Assembly (NCBI GenBank): GCA_030527185.1 | Contig: JAUNBF010000037.1 | Location: 1-38,086 of the forward strand | Direction: 5' to 3' | DNA: 38,086 nucleotides | Source: Planctomycetia bacterium | GTDB taxonomy: Bacteria > Planctomycetota > Planctomycetia > Pirellulales > Thermoguttaceae | In this document: positions 17,603 to 26,004 of the stretch, in pieces | Position numbering within the stretch: the first letter of the stretch is position 1 | How the letters are laid out: the number at the start of each line of letters is the position of its first letter | Translations under genes and position numbers: made by a program | The notes under the pieces: generated by a model | Databases searched by the model: none | Told to the model about the DNA's origin: nothing | What the model saw: only the letters and a program-made list of their open reading frames with translations

Positions 17603-20056
17603 CTACTTTTTCTGATATTGCCAGATGCCTGCCTGAGACCGGTTTTCCAAACGGACTTCCCAACCGGTGGTCATCAATTGTTCCCCGGACAACGTTTGCG
17701 TCTTCCCCGTGTCGAGACAGGTGAAAACGTATTCCGCGTTTTTCTCTAAACCATATAATTTCAACTGCGTTACGAGATAGGGCGACTGGGAACGGCGGAA
17801 AACCTGAATCGCCCCTCGGCCTGTTGGAGGGTCGTGGAATTGCCAGGCACACCAGGTGTCTTCCGACAATCCCGGCGGGGTGAGAGGATAAAAATCCTTG
17901 TCGTAAAGCGGCACGAGAACCTCTTTCCAGTGCCCCACTTCCTGCCGCATGTTGTCGTAATCCAGCGTCCTGTCCCGCATGTCGGTATTGAAATGAAGAT
18001 ACGGCGTCATCCAACTGCGAAGATTGTAATCATCCAAATCCTTCATACTTGTGCCGTGAAACGGAATCCAGAGGGAAATTCCCATCGTCTGGGATTGCTG
18101 ACTGGTGGGATTACTCACGAAATCACTGCGAAGAAGCGGAACTGCTCGCCGCATGGTCTCCAGATCGTTGCGTCTTCCGCCACTGGCACACGAATCGATC
18201 CGCAGCCCTGGATTCCGCCGCAAAAGTTCATCGTAATAGGCAAAATAACCTTCCACGTGCCGTATTTCCGTGATTCCCTGCCGATTTTCCGGGTCGTTTT
18301 CCAACCAATAGGAAAGCGGATCCATATTGAAATCCTGTCGGTAAAATTCAATCCCCTCACGCTGAATAAAATCGTTGAAATAATTTACCAGCCATTCCCA
18401 CGCCTCCCGTTTACCGAGGTTCAGCAGCGTTCCCCGCAACAACCAGTCGGGATGTTCGTTCGAGAGGAACTCGTTCGGTGCCACCCGTTCCGGCTCGAAC
18501 CAGACGATACTCTTCACACCTTTGCTTCGGGCATAGTCGGTCACGGCACGTAACCCATTGGGAAAACGTGATTTATCAATTTCCCACGTTCCTGTATTCC
18601 ACCACTCCTTACACAGATACCAGGCCGCGTCCATCCACCAGTAATCCAACGGAATCTTCTCTTCCCGATACCGATCGATCATGCTTTTCTGATTCTCTTC
18701 CGTCATGGGCTGCGGAGCGTTACATCCGTAATAATAAGAACTTGCGCCGTTGAGATGGTGCGTTTCCAGAATCCCGTTGGGACGGTGAATATTGTGAGCA
18801 ATCATCCATTGCCGCCAGACATTTTGAGCATCCAGCCACGTCGAACGTTTCCAAAATTGCACCACACTCAAAGGCGTCCGAATTTCCTCCCCCGGCTCCA
18901 GATACAAACGACAATATTCCTGCCCTGCCGAAAGGTTCAGTTGTCCTGTTTGCGAAACTTCAAAACGAGAACTCCACTGCCCGCCCCAGCCAATGACCGC
19001 AATCATCCCCTGATTCCCCGCCTGGACGTTGAAGTAGGGGAAGTCGGAGTTGCTGGGTCGTCCGCCGGACGTTTTGATTTCTTTCCGGGAATTTTGAGTG
19101 TTGAGCCGCGTTTCCTGAAGAAGGTAATCGTCTGGCCGACAAGGACTTCCAACATGATGGTGGAGGATGTATTCCGATTCTCCGAAAATCAATGGCGTGT
19201 CGAGCGACTGAACCTTTTCCAAAATCGGCGTCTTTTTGTCGGAGATATTTTTGAAATAGAGCGTCCATTCCACCGTCGGAAAATCGCGGTACGTCACCCG
19301 TTTGCACGTGACTTGTAGTTGCCCGGACGGTTCGGTAAAAACGAGCGTTTCGAGCGTTTTTCGATCCGAAATTTTTTCTGTGAACGTCTCTTTTGCCCAG
19401 TTTTTCAGAAACGTTCGGGAAGATTTCCCATCGTAAACAAACGAAAATGGATAATCGGCAGGAGAATTTTGGGAAACGGCAAAATCGCTGACGAATAACT
19501 TCCGACCGTCGGCCAGTTCCACCGTAGCATTTCCCCACGCGGACTGGTCACAGGAATAACCATCTCCGGCATCCGAAACGATCAACTGAAACGATTTCGC
19601 ACCCTCCAAATCGACCGACATCGGCACACCCGCCTCTCCACCACGAAGGATGGGAGATTCGTAAAGTGTTTTGCCATCAGACTTTACGAAACATCGAACG
19701 CTGCCTCGTCCGTTGGACGTGTTTTCGTTGTGATCGATTCCCAGAACGGCGGAAAAGGTTTTCGCCCCTTCCGCAACGTGAATTTCCAGCACCGCGTTGG
19801 CATGGACGTTCAATCCTTTTTCGTAAAGAACCTCTCCAATTTTCAGCGGCCCGAATTTTCCCTTATCCAGCCGTGTGGGAAAGGTTTCCTGAACGATGGA
19901 AAGGTGATTTCCCGACGGTAAATTTTCCGCTTTTTCCGGGGCAAAGACCTTTTCCGTCCAGCTTTTTGCCATCTCCATTTCCTGTTCCGTTGGCTCCACG
20001 GCAAATGCCATCCCCACCAGCAACCAAACCATCATTCCTGCCCAAATTTTTTGCAT
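17603..20056 (-). CDS. Secreted GH36 alpha-galactosidase with N-terminal NPCBM domain
   Basis: 817 residues. Signal peptide about 1-20 (WAGMMVWLLVGMAFA). Residues about 45-190 resemble an NPCBM carbohydrate-binding module (GLNVHANAVLEIHVAEGAK, FSAVLGIDHNE). A beta-sandwich follows, then a GH36 barrel: YWWMDAAWYL, then FYRQDFNMDP with candidate nucleophile D575 and RIDSCASGGRRNDLETMRRA, with LRSDFVSNPTSQQSQ holding candidate acid/base D645. These enzymes release alpha-galactose, for example from galactomannan side chains, which fits the mannanase operon nearby. ATG 20056 (MQKIW) is used because AAAGGGGAAGG precedes it; an upstream in-frame ATG would lie at the presumed transcript start. Operator B lies upstream. 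Confidence 0.88.
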   Translation of the reverse strand: MQKIWAGMMVWLLVGMAFAVEPTEQEMEMAKSWTEKVFAPEKAENLPSGNHLSIVQETFPTRLDKGKFGPLKIGEVLYEKGLNVHANAVLEIHVAEGAKTFSAVLGIDHNENTSNGRGSVRCFVKSDGKTLYESPILRGGEAGVPMSVDLEGAKSFQLIVSDAGDGYSCDQSAWGNATVELADGRKLFVSDFAVSQNSPADYPFSFVYDGKSSRTFLKNWAKETFTEKISDRKTLETLVFTEPSGQLQVTCKRVTYRDFPTVEWTLYFKNISDKKTPILEKVQSLDTPLIFGESEYILHHHVGSPCRPDDYLLQETRLNTQNSRKEIKTSGGRPSNSDFPYFNVQAGNQGMIAVIGWGGQWSSRFEVSQTGQLNLSAGQEYCRLYLEPGEEIRTPLSVVQFWKRSTWLDAQNVWRQWMIAHNIHRPNGILETHHLNGASSYYYGCNAPQPMTEENQKSMIDRYREEKIPLDYWWMDAAWYLCKEWWNTGTWEIDKSRFPNGLRAVTDYARSKGVKSIVWFEPERVAPNEFLSNEHPDWLLRGTLLNLGKREAWEWLVNYFNDFIQREGIEFYRQDFNMDPLSYWLENDPENRQGITEIRHVEGYFAYYDELLRRNPGLRIDSCASGGRRNDLETMRRAVPLLRSDFVSNPTSQQSQTMGISLWIPFHGTSMKDLDDYNLRSWMTPYLHFNTDMRDRTLDYDNMRQEVGHWKEVLVPLYDKDFYPLTPPGLSEDTWCAWQFHDPPTGRGAIQVFRRSQSPYLVTQLKLYGLEKNAEYVFTCLDTGKTQTLSGEQLMTTGWEVRLENRSQAGIWQYQKK

Positions 20057-20103
20057 GACCTTCCCCTTTCGTTTGAAAACAGACATTTTCTGGAACATTT
20101 TCC

Positions 20104-20132
20104 ATTATACGGTGGGGAATCCGAAATACAAT
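20104..20132 (-). promoter_or_regulatory. Promoter of the GH36 gene
   Basis: Minus strand: -35 ATTGTA (20127-20132), a 17-base spacer and consensus -10 TATAAT (20104-20109). The start near 20097 leaves a leader of about 41 bases. Operator B lies 7 bases upstream of the -35, the same spacing as in copy A. Confidence 0.55.
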
Positions 20133-20139
20133 AGCGTAA

Positions 20140-20167
20140 AGCGCAAAAGTTTTTTTAAAAATGCGCA
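20140..20167 (-). promoter_or_regulatory. 22-bp-period operator, copy B (upstream of GH36)
   Basis: Half-sites AGCGCA (20140-20145) and TGCGCA (20162-20167), starts 22 bp apart, with the same AAAG and seven-T spacer as copy A; only 3 of 28 positions differ. Distance from the -10 box (36 bp between their left ends) is identical in both copies. Confidence 0.65.
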
Positions 20168-20581
20168 TATTTTTCCCAGAAAAAATGGAGATTCGACCTT
20201 ACCATCCCAATTTGAATTTCTAGAAAACGAAAGGAATGCCCCTACCTCTGGGAGGGGCTTGGGGAAGCGAATCCGAAAAATTTAGTGGATTATAATTTGC
20301 CCTACTACAGTTCCGTTAAACTTATAATTATGTATAACGATTTCCATTCCAACCTGACAGGTTAGAAAATGAAAATGCTATTTGAAAAAGTTTTTTGGCC
20401 AGGTGTTGCGCGACTCACGGCTAAAGCCGAGAGCGGCTTACCCGTCGAATCACTACGTCCGTGGAGAGGGAACCTTTCTTGTGGAAAACACTGTATTTTC
20501 CTTGACGTTCGCTCCTTACGCCGCTGTTATGGGGTGCCGCTTACGCGGTTTTTTATTCATTTTTGTTTCTTTAACAAAGCA
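20168..20581. other. Structured non-coding interval
   Basis: About 410 bases between the GH36 promoter and polA without a gene. It holds a stem-loop GCCCCT/AGGGGC (20238-20258, 9-base loop), an exact AACCTGACAGGTT palindrome (20351-20363), a CGGCT-AA-AGCCG hairpin (20418-20429), and CCGC-TTAC-GCGG followed by six T (20537-20554). On the minus strand the last one reads CCGC-GTAA-GCGG, a GNRA-type loop just past the polA stop. A transposed palindromic repeat, an RNA or a terminator region are all possible. Confidence 0.4.
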
Positions 20582-23383
20582 CTACTCCCACGCCTTCATG
20601 ACCTTTTGCTCCACTTTCAGAGGAACGTGGAGTTGCCATGCCTGGCTCATTTCTTCCCGGAGGATTTCCTGAGCCACCTCCAATTCTTCTGGTGGAACTT
20701 CCAGAACCAGCTCGTCATGAATTTGCAGCAACATCCGCGTTTGCAGGTTTTGTCGGTGCAGCCGTTCATGAACTTTGAGCATGGCCAGTTTGATGATGTC
20801 GGCAGCGGAACCCTGAATGACCGTATTGACCGCCATTCGTTCGGCAGGATTCAATTGTCCTTTGCGTTCGGTTCGGATTCCCTGGATTTTACGGTGGCGT
20901 CCTAAAAGGGTGGAGACGAAGCCATGCTCCATCGCACTGTCGAGAACGGTTTGCAGAAATTGGGGGATGGCGGGAAATTGCATGAAATACGTTTGGATGA
21001 ATCGCTGCGCTTCGTCCTGGGGAATGCTGAGTTGTTTGGAAAGGCCAAACGCGGATTGACCGTAAATAACGCCGAAATTGACCGTTTTGGCCACTCGCCG
21101 CATCCATTTTTCAACGTGAGCCACATCCACACCGAAAATCTGGCCGGCAACGCGGGTATGAATATCTTCGTCTTTCTGAAACGCCTCGCACAGATGAGCG
21201 TCGCCGCAATAGTGAGCCAGCACACGCAGTTCAATCTGACTGTAATCGGCGGAAAGAAAACTCCACGATTCGGGACGTGCCACAAACGCGTTGCGAATTT
21301 CCCGCCCTTCGTCGGTACGGACAGGGATGTTCTGCAAATTGGGGTCGCTGGAACTGAGCCTGCCTGTGGCGGTGATGGCCTGGTTGAACGTGGTATGGAT
21401 TCGCCCGGTTTGCGTATCCATCAACTTGGGGAGCGCTTCGATATAGGTACTCTGCAATTTCACCAACTGCCGATATTCCAGCAACATTCGTGGAAATTCA
21501 TGCGTTTGCGCCAACTCCTCCAAGGTTTGCGCATCGGTACTGGCACCTGTTTTGGTTTTACGCAAAGGGGACAACTGGAGTTTCTCAAAAAGAACTTTCT
21601 GAAGTTGCTGGGGAGAATTCAAGTTCCATTCCTCCTCCTGATTTTCCTCCTGGGGAATCATGGCATAGAGTTTTTCTTTCAGAGATTCAATTTTGACGGC
21701 AAAACGTTCCTGTAAAAGTTCGAGACGTTTTGTATCCAGAGCAATTCCATAATCTTCCATTTCGGCAAGGACGCTGATGAGCGGAAATTCCAGTTGGTAA
21801 CAAATTTCCTCCAAATGCGACTCGGCCAGCCGACTTTTCAGGAAAGGAAAAAGGTTCTCCAGGAAAGGTTGCTGGAATTCGAGAAAGGTGGTTGGATGAG
21901 GGGGCGTATATTTCTTCTCTTTCCACGTTTTTTTCCGTTTGACTTCGGTCATTTCGCCAAAGAGGTTCTTTTCCGCCATTTTTTTCTGCGAATTCCGAAA
22001 AACCTCTTCCGCTTTCTGTTGCAAAACGGTGACATCCACCTCGGTAGGAATCGTTTCGGGGAAAAGTTCGTACAAATCCTGCAATTGTCCCACTTTGGCA
22101 CCCGGTTGGAGCATGTAGGCCGCAATCATCGTGTCGAACCAGGCTCCACGCAAGTCGATACGATACGGCATCAAAAGTCGTTGAAGATGTTTCAGGTCGA
22201 ATCCCACTTTGACGGTCGATTCGTCTTCCAGTTTTTCCTTCCACGATTGCAGAAACGCCTCCGACGCATTCTCAAAAAGGGCTGGCGGCAAAAAGAGCGG
22301 GGAAAGATGCTTTTCAGGAACATAATTTCCCGAAAAATGGGGGAGCTGAATCTCTGGCGAGTGCGAAAAATCGAGTTGCCGCAACTTCGGTTCCGGGGAA
22401 GGCTGGGAAGGGACAGGTGGGGAGGACGTTTCGTGGAAATTCTTTTGGCTTAAAATATTGGCACGGGAAATCAGCGATCGGAACGCGTATTCCTGGAAGA
22501 TGGGAATGGCGCTGGTGTAATCGAATTGAGAAACATCTCCGGCACTCCAATCGATCGTCAGGGGAACCTCTTTTTCCAGACGCACCAATTTCTGGCAAAG
22601 TCGAGCCATTTCCGCGCCTTCGAGGAGATTCGTTTTCCGTTTGCTCGGCTTGGAGCCAAAAAACGCTTCCAGATTCTCCGGTTTCAGAATCTCGTCCAGC
22701 GTCTGGAATCGTTGCAGCAAATCTTTCGCCATTTTCGGACCAATGAGCGAAATTCCAGGAATGTTATCGGAAGAATCTCCCACCAGTGCCTGATAATCGA
22801 CCACCTGCTGGGGCGTGATTCCCCAATCTTTCAGGAGAAATTCCCGATCCAGATAGAGATTGCGACGGAGACTGTAGAGAAAAACGTGGTCGGTAATCAG
22901 TTGTCGGCAATCTTTGTCGCTGGTGACGAGAAAACAATCTCCCCCCAACGTTTCCGTTTGTGCCGCTACCGTAGCCAGAATATCATCCGCTTCAAAACCT
23001 TCCTGTGCCAGAATCGGAATTCGCATTTTTTCGAGCAGTTCCCGAATCCGTGGTATCTGTGAAATCAGGTCGTCAGGCATTTTTTCCCGTTGCATTTTGT
23101 ATTCGGGGTAAAGCGTCTGTCGAAAGGTGGGGGCGTGCAGGTCAAATGCGCAAAAGAGCAAATCGGGATGGTGTTGCTCCAGAATAAAAAAGAGGTCTCG
23201 CATGAATCCAAAAACCGCGTTCACCGACTCCCCGCTCCTCCCCAACATTTCCGGCAAGGCATGGAAAACCTGATAAATCAGTCCGTAGGCATCGATAACA
23301 AAGACTCGTTTTCCGGCAGGTTGGGTAATGGAGGATATTTTTTTCGGGGATGATGATTCTGGAAAAAGCGTAAATTGCGTCAT
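20582..23383 (-). CDS. polA: DNA polymerase I
   Basis: 933 residues, close to E. coli PolA (928). The N-terminal 5'-3' exonuclease domain (about 25-320) has VFVIDAYGLIYQ, EADDILATVAAQ and LVGDSSDNIPGISLIGPKMA. The middle domain is weak: DLKHLQRLL and FDTMIAAYMLQPG remain, but the Asp-x-Glu of proofreading motif I is not seen, so 3'-5' exonuclease activity is doubtful. The polymerase domain has motif A DYSQIELR (D713), motif B RRVAKTVNFGVIYGQSAFGLS region and motif C QIHDELVLE (D890), each offset by 8 from the E. coli catalytic residues. It fills gaps in repair and removes primers. ATG 23383 follows GAGGTCG. Two TATAAT-like boxes lie at 23439-23444 and 23459-23464 on the minus strand, without clear -35 boxes. 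Confidence 0.95.
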   Translation of the reverse strand: MTQFTLFPESSSPKKISSITQPAGKRVFVIDAYGLIYQVFHALPEMLGRSGESVNAVFGFMRDLFFILEQHHPDLLFCAFDLHAPTFRQTLYPEYKMQREKMPDDLISQIPRIRELLEKMRIPILAQEGFEADDILATVAAQTETLGGDCFLVTSDKDCRQLITDHVFLYSLRRNLYLDREFLLKDWGITPQQVVDYQALVGDSSDNIPGISLIGPKMAKDLLQRFQTLDEILKPENLEAFFGSKPSKRKTNLLEGAEMARLCQKLVRLEKEVPLTIDWSAGDVSQFDYTSAIPIFQEYAFRSLISRANILSQKNFHETSSPPVPSQPSPEPKLRQLDFSHSPEIQLPHFSGNYVPEKHLSPLFLPPALFENASEAFLQSWKEKLEDESTVKVGFDLKHLQRLLMPYRIDLRGAWFDTMIAAYMLQPGAKVGQLQDLYELFPETIPTEVDVTVLQQKAEEVFRNSQKKMAEKNLFGEMTEVKRKKTWKEKKYTPPHPTTFLEFQQPFLENLFPFLKSRLAESHLEEICYQLEFPLISVLAEMEDYGIALDTKRLELLQERFAVKIESLKEKLYAMIPQEENQEEEWNLNSPQQLQKVLFEKLQLSPLRKTKTGASTDAQTLEELAQTHEFPRMLLEYRQLVKLQSTYIEALPKLMDTQTGRIHTTFNQAITATGRLSSSDPNLQNIPVRTDEGREIRNAFVARPESWSFLSADYSQIELRVLAHYCGDAHLCEAFQKDEDIHTRVAGQIFGVDVAHVEKWMRRVAKTVNFGVIYGQSAFGLSKQLSIPQDEAQRFIQTYFMQFPAIPQFLQTVLDSAMEHGFVSTLLGRHRKIQGIRTERKGQLNPAERMAVNTVIQGSAADIIKLAMLKVHERLHRQNLQTRMLLQIHDELVLEVPPEELEVAQEILREEMSQAWQLHVPLKVEQKVMKAWE

Positions 23384-23530
23384 GGTGATCGACCTCGTGT
23401 TAAAAAACTATCGGGCAAAGAATAACGATTTTGTCTGTATTATAATCATTTTGTTCGGATTATACTATTCCCTTGAAGAAAGAATCGGGATATTTCGGAA
23501 AAATATTGGGGGAAAATGATAAATAATTGT

Positions 23531-23559
23531 TGACAAGTGGCACGATGAAGGATAAAATG
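23531..23559 (+). promoter_or_regulatory. Strong promoter of the coiled-coil gene
   Basis: Consensus -35 TTGACA (23531-23536), exactly 17 bases, then -10 TAAAAT (23554-23559). Transcription would start near 23566, about 9 bases before the small upstream frame and 127 before the main gene. Confidence 0.8.
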
Positions 23560-23574
23560 ATAGTATTGAATTGA

Positions 23575-23706
23575 TGGCAACACTCTTTGAAATTTCCACC
23601 CGTGTTTGGAGAAGAGACCTTAACAGGCATTCCGTGGAAATGGAAGAAGGGGAGGAAACTCTGTCTGTAAAAATTGATTTGGGAGTAAATCCATGGGTAG
23701 AATGAA
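23575..23706 (+). CDS. Possible 43-codon upstream frame overlapping the coiled-coil gene
   Basis: A 43-residue open frame starting MATLFEISTRVWRRDL and ending LGVNPWVE. It begins about 9 bases after the predicted transcript start and its stop lies 14 bases inside the next gene, so translation of the two would be coupled. No Shine-Dalgarno site precedes it, but lptD in this window also seems nearly leaderless. The peptide is charged with no known family. It could be a leader peptide, a real small protein or chance; the main gene's GGGAG site is inside it. Confidence 0.35.
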
Positions 23707-25081
23707 TCAGGGACTGCAAATTGCGTTGATCCTTTTTGTAATCATTGCAATCGTGTTGGGGATCACCACCTTTTTATTCAAGAAACAGGCGGACGAGGCT
23801 ATTGTTCAGAAAGACTCGGCAGTGAAGGAACTGGCCTCGGTGCAGGTGCAGTTGACGCAGAGCAACGATGAAATTACGGAACTGAAGCAGTTGATTGGAT
23901 ATGCTGATATTCCATTGACGGAAATCCGCGACAAGTTCGACAAGGCGATGGAATTGGCGGCACCGGGTGCGGAAAAGCCCACGTATGTCAGTGTGGTGGA
24001 GAGTTTTCTGGAGCAGAACAAAGGTCTGAATGATCAGGTGGCACAGTTGAAGAAGGATATGGAGACGCTGGCTGCCAAATACAAGACTCGCGAGGAAAGC
24101 AAGGAAAAAATCATTGCGGAAGCAAACGAAAAGGCGAAAAAAGCCATTGAGGAAAAGGAAAAACTGGAAGCTCAGCAAAAGACTTTGTTGACTGAAAAAG
24201 ATGAGAATCTGAAAAAGACGTTTGTCAACATCGAAAAGAAAGTCAAGGATTTGACCAAGGAAAAAACGGCTCAGGTCAAGAAATACGAAGAATCTCAGGA
24301 GTTGTTGGCCCAACAGCGGAAAGATTACGCCGATTTGCAGAGCAAGCTGGAAGAGACATCCCGTCCGCCGCAGGATAATCCGCAGGGTGAGATTATCTAC
24401 ATCAATCCACGGGGAACGATGGGGCTGATCAATCTCGGAAAAGCGGATGGTTTGACACGGGGATTGACGTTTAGTGTGTACGATCCGAAAAACATGAATG
24501 AATTGGGTCTGAAAGGCTCGATCGAGGTTATCAGTGTGGAAGGAAACCGTCAGGCCGAGGTCAGTATTGAAAACGAATCGGACACTTCGCCAATTGAGGT
24601 GGGGGATGTGATTTACACGCCTGTTTGGGCACCTGGTTTCCAGGAACATTTCGCACTCATCGGACACATGGATATTCGTGGAGAAGGGCGTAATGATTTG
24701 GAAGTGGTCAAGTCGCTTATCACACGAAATGGTGGGGTGATCGATGCTTACATGAAAGAAGACGGAACGCAGGAAGGAAAAATCACCACGCGAACGACGT
24801 GGCTGGTGGTGGGAACGGAGTCGAATGAAGTTTCGCCGGAAGATGAGTTGATTACCCGAACCAACATGGAAAAAGAGGCGGAAAAGTACAACGTGAAGAA
24901 GATGAGTCTGGCGGAACTCCTGCGGAAGATGGGATACCGTCCACCGGTTCAGGAACGGACGACCTCGTTGATGGATGTCAATGGGGCACCGCGACAAACG
25001 TCCTCCGGTTCCGTGGCGAATCGTTATTATGAGGACAATTCCACTCCCCGTCGTCAACCGCCGCGTGGCAGTGCGTATTAA
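23693..25081 (+). CDS. Membrane-anchored coiled-coil protein with a BRCT-like segment
   Basis: 462 residues, family not recognised. One membrane helix near the N-terminus (about 7-27, LQIALILFVIIAIVLGITTFLF), no cleavable signal seen. Residues about 30-230 form a long coiled coil rich in Lys/Glu. The middle (240-315) is beta-rich (GEIIYINPRGTMGLINLGKADG, AEVSIENES). Residues about 315-375 read FALIGHMDIRGEGRNDL..., ITRNGGVIDAY... and TTRTTWLVVG, a hydrophobic/GG/T-x-LVxG pattern like a BRCT domain. The tail is Pro/Arg/Ser rich and disordered. It may be a cell-envelope or division-linked scaffold, but nothing shows that. ATG 23693 is preceded by GGGAG, 8 bases away; a clear terminator follows. 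Confidence 0.8.
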   Translation: MGRMNQGLQIALILFVIIAIVLGITTFLFKKQADEAIVQKDSAVKELASVQVQLTQSNDEITELKQLIGYADIPLTEIRDKFDKAMELAAPGAEKPTYVSVVESFLEQNKGLNDQVAQLKKDMETLAAKYKTREESKEKIIAEANEKAKKAIEEKEKLEAQQKTLLTEKDENLKKTFVNIEKKVKDLTKEKTAQVKKYEESQELLAQQRKDYADLQSKLEETSRPPQDNPQGEIIYINPRGTMGLINLGKADGLTRGLTFSVYDPKNMNELGLKGSIEVISVEGNRQAEVSIENESDTSPIEVGDVIYTPVWAPGFQEHFALIGHMDIRGEGRNDLEVVKSLITRNGGVIDAYMKEDGTQEGKITTRTTWLVVGTESNEVSPEDELITRTNMEKEAEKYNVKKMSLAELLRKMGYRPPVQERTTSLMDVNGAPRQTSSGSVANRYYEDNSTPRRQPPRGSAY

Positions 25082-25116
25082 GAGCGCGTATTAAACGGAA
25101 TCGAAGAGCCATTTCC

Positions 25117-25154
25117 AACGTCGGGGCGAGATTTCCTTCCCCCGACGTTTTTTT
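25117..25154 (+). terminator. Rho-independent terminator of the coiled-coil gene
   Basis: AACGTCGGGG (25117-25126) pairs with CCCCGACGTT (25140-25149), a perfect 10-bp stem with a 13-base loop, running into seven T residues (25148-25154). It starts 36 bases after the stop codon. Confidence 0.92.
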
Positions 25155-25165
25155 ATGGACAAAAT

Positions 25166-25966
25166 TTAAGGTTCTTTGATAAATCGATAGCCGGCATTTC
25201 GATAGGTGAGGAAATGGACCGGGCGAGTGGGGTCTGGCTCAAAGATTTTCCGCAGCCGCAGGATGAACTGGTCGGGAGCGCGGGTGTTCAAATCTCCCGG
25301 CATTTTCCAGACATTTTCCAAAAGTTCTTCTTTGGAGATGAGCCGATTCTGGTTTTCATAAAAATAGGCCAGGAGAGCCATTTCCAGAGCGGTCAGCCGG
25401 ACGTTCTGATTTCGCACCGTCACTTCAAACGTCTCAAAATCGACGTGGGCATCACCAAAATTCCCTATTTTTTTAGTTTCTGGCAAGACCGACTTTTCTT
25501 TTTCCGTTTCCCTCTCCACTTCCGCGTCATTTCCCTGATACGACTGGATTTTGCGACGAAAATCGAGCAGATTCCGAATCCGAGCGAGAAATTCGTCCAA
25601 CTCAAACGGTTTGGAAAGGTACTGATTCGCTCCCGCTTCAAAAGCCTTGGCGCGGTCTTCCGGCAGTGTTCGGACGGAGAGGATCATAATCGGGATGAAA
25701 ATATTATTTTCACGGATTTTGCCGCACACTTTGTAACCGTTCATTCCTGGAAGCATAATATCCAGGACAATCATATCGAAGTCGTCGGGATTCTTCAAAA
25801 CCAGCTCCAGAGCAGACGTTCCATCATGGGCGACCGTGACACGATACTGCTCCTGTTCCAGCGTGTATCGCATTCCCAGAGCAAGATGAGCCTCATCTTC
25901 CACAATCAGGATATGACCACGAACATGTTCACGCGGGGATGACATCATTTTTTTCTCTCTATCCAT
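25166..25966 (-). CDS. OmpR/PhoB-family response regulator
   Basis: 266 residues. Receiver domain about 17-135 (ILIVEDEAHLALG; phosphorylated Asp D69 in IVLDIMLPGMNG; conserved Lys K119 in LSKPFELDEF). A charged linker of about 35 residues follows, then a winged-helix output domain (about 170-266, VRLTALEMALLAYFYENQN, ISKEELLENVW, DQFILRLRKIFEPD, YRNAGYRF). It should bind DNA when phosphorylated by the sensor kinase encoded 38 bases upstream on the same strand. The start is ambiguous: ATG 25966 has AAGGA almost abutting it, ATG 25948 has GAGAG; the receiver is intact with either. Targets are unknown. Confidence 0.9.
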   Translation of the reverse strand: MDREKKMMSSPREHVRGHILIVEDEAHLALGMRYTLEQEQYRVTVAHDGTSALELVLKNPDDFDMIVLDIMLPGMNGYKVCGKIRENNIFIPIMILSVRTLPEDRAKAFEAGANQYLSKPFELDEFLARIRNLLDFRRKIQSYQGNDAEVERETEKEKSVLPETKKIGNFGDAHVDFETFEVTVRNQNVRLTALEMALLAYFYENQNRLISKEELLENVWKMPGDLNTRAPDQFILRLRKIFEPDPTRPVHFLTYRNAGYRFIKEP

Positions 25967-26004
25967 TCCTTCTTTCGAGGTACATTTTCCAAAACCAGGG
26001 GAGT

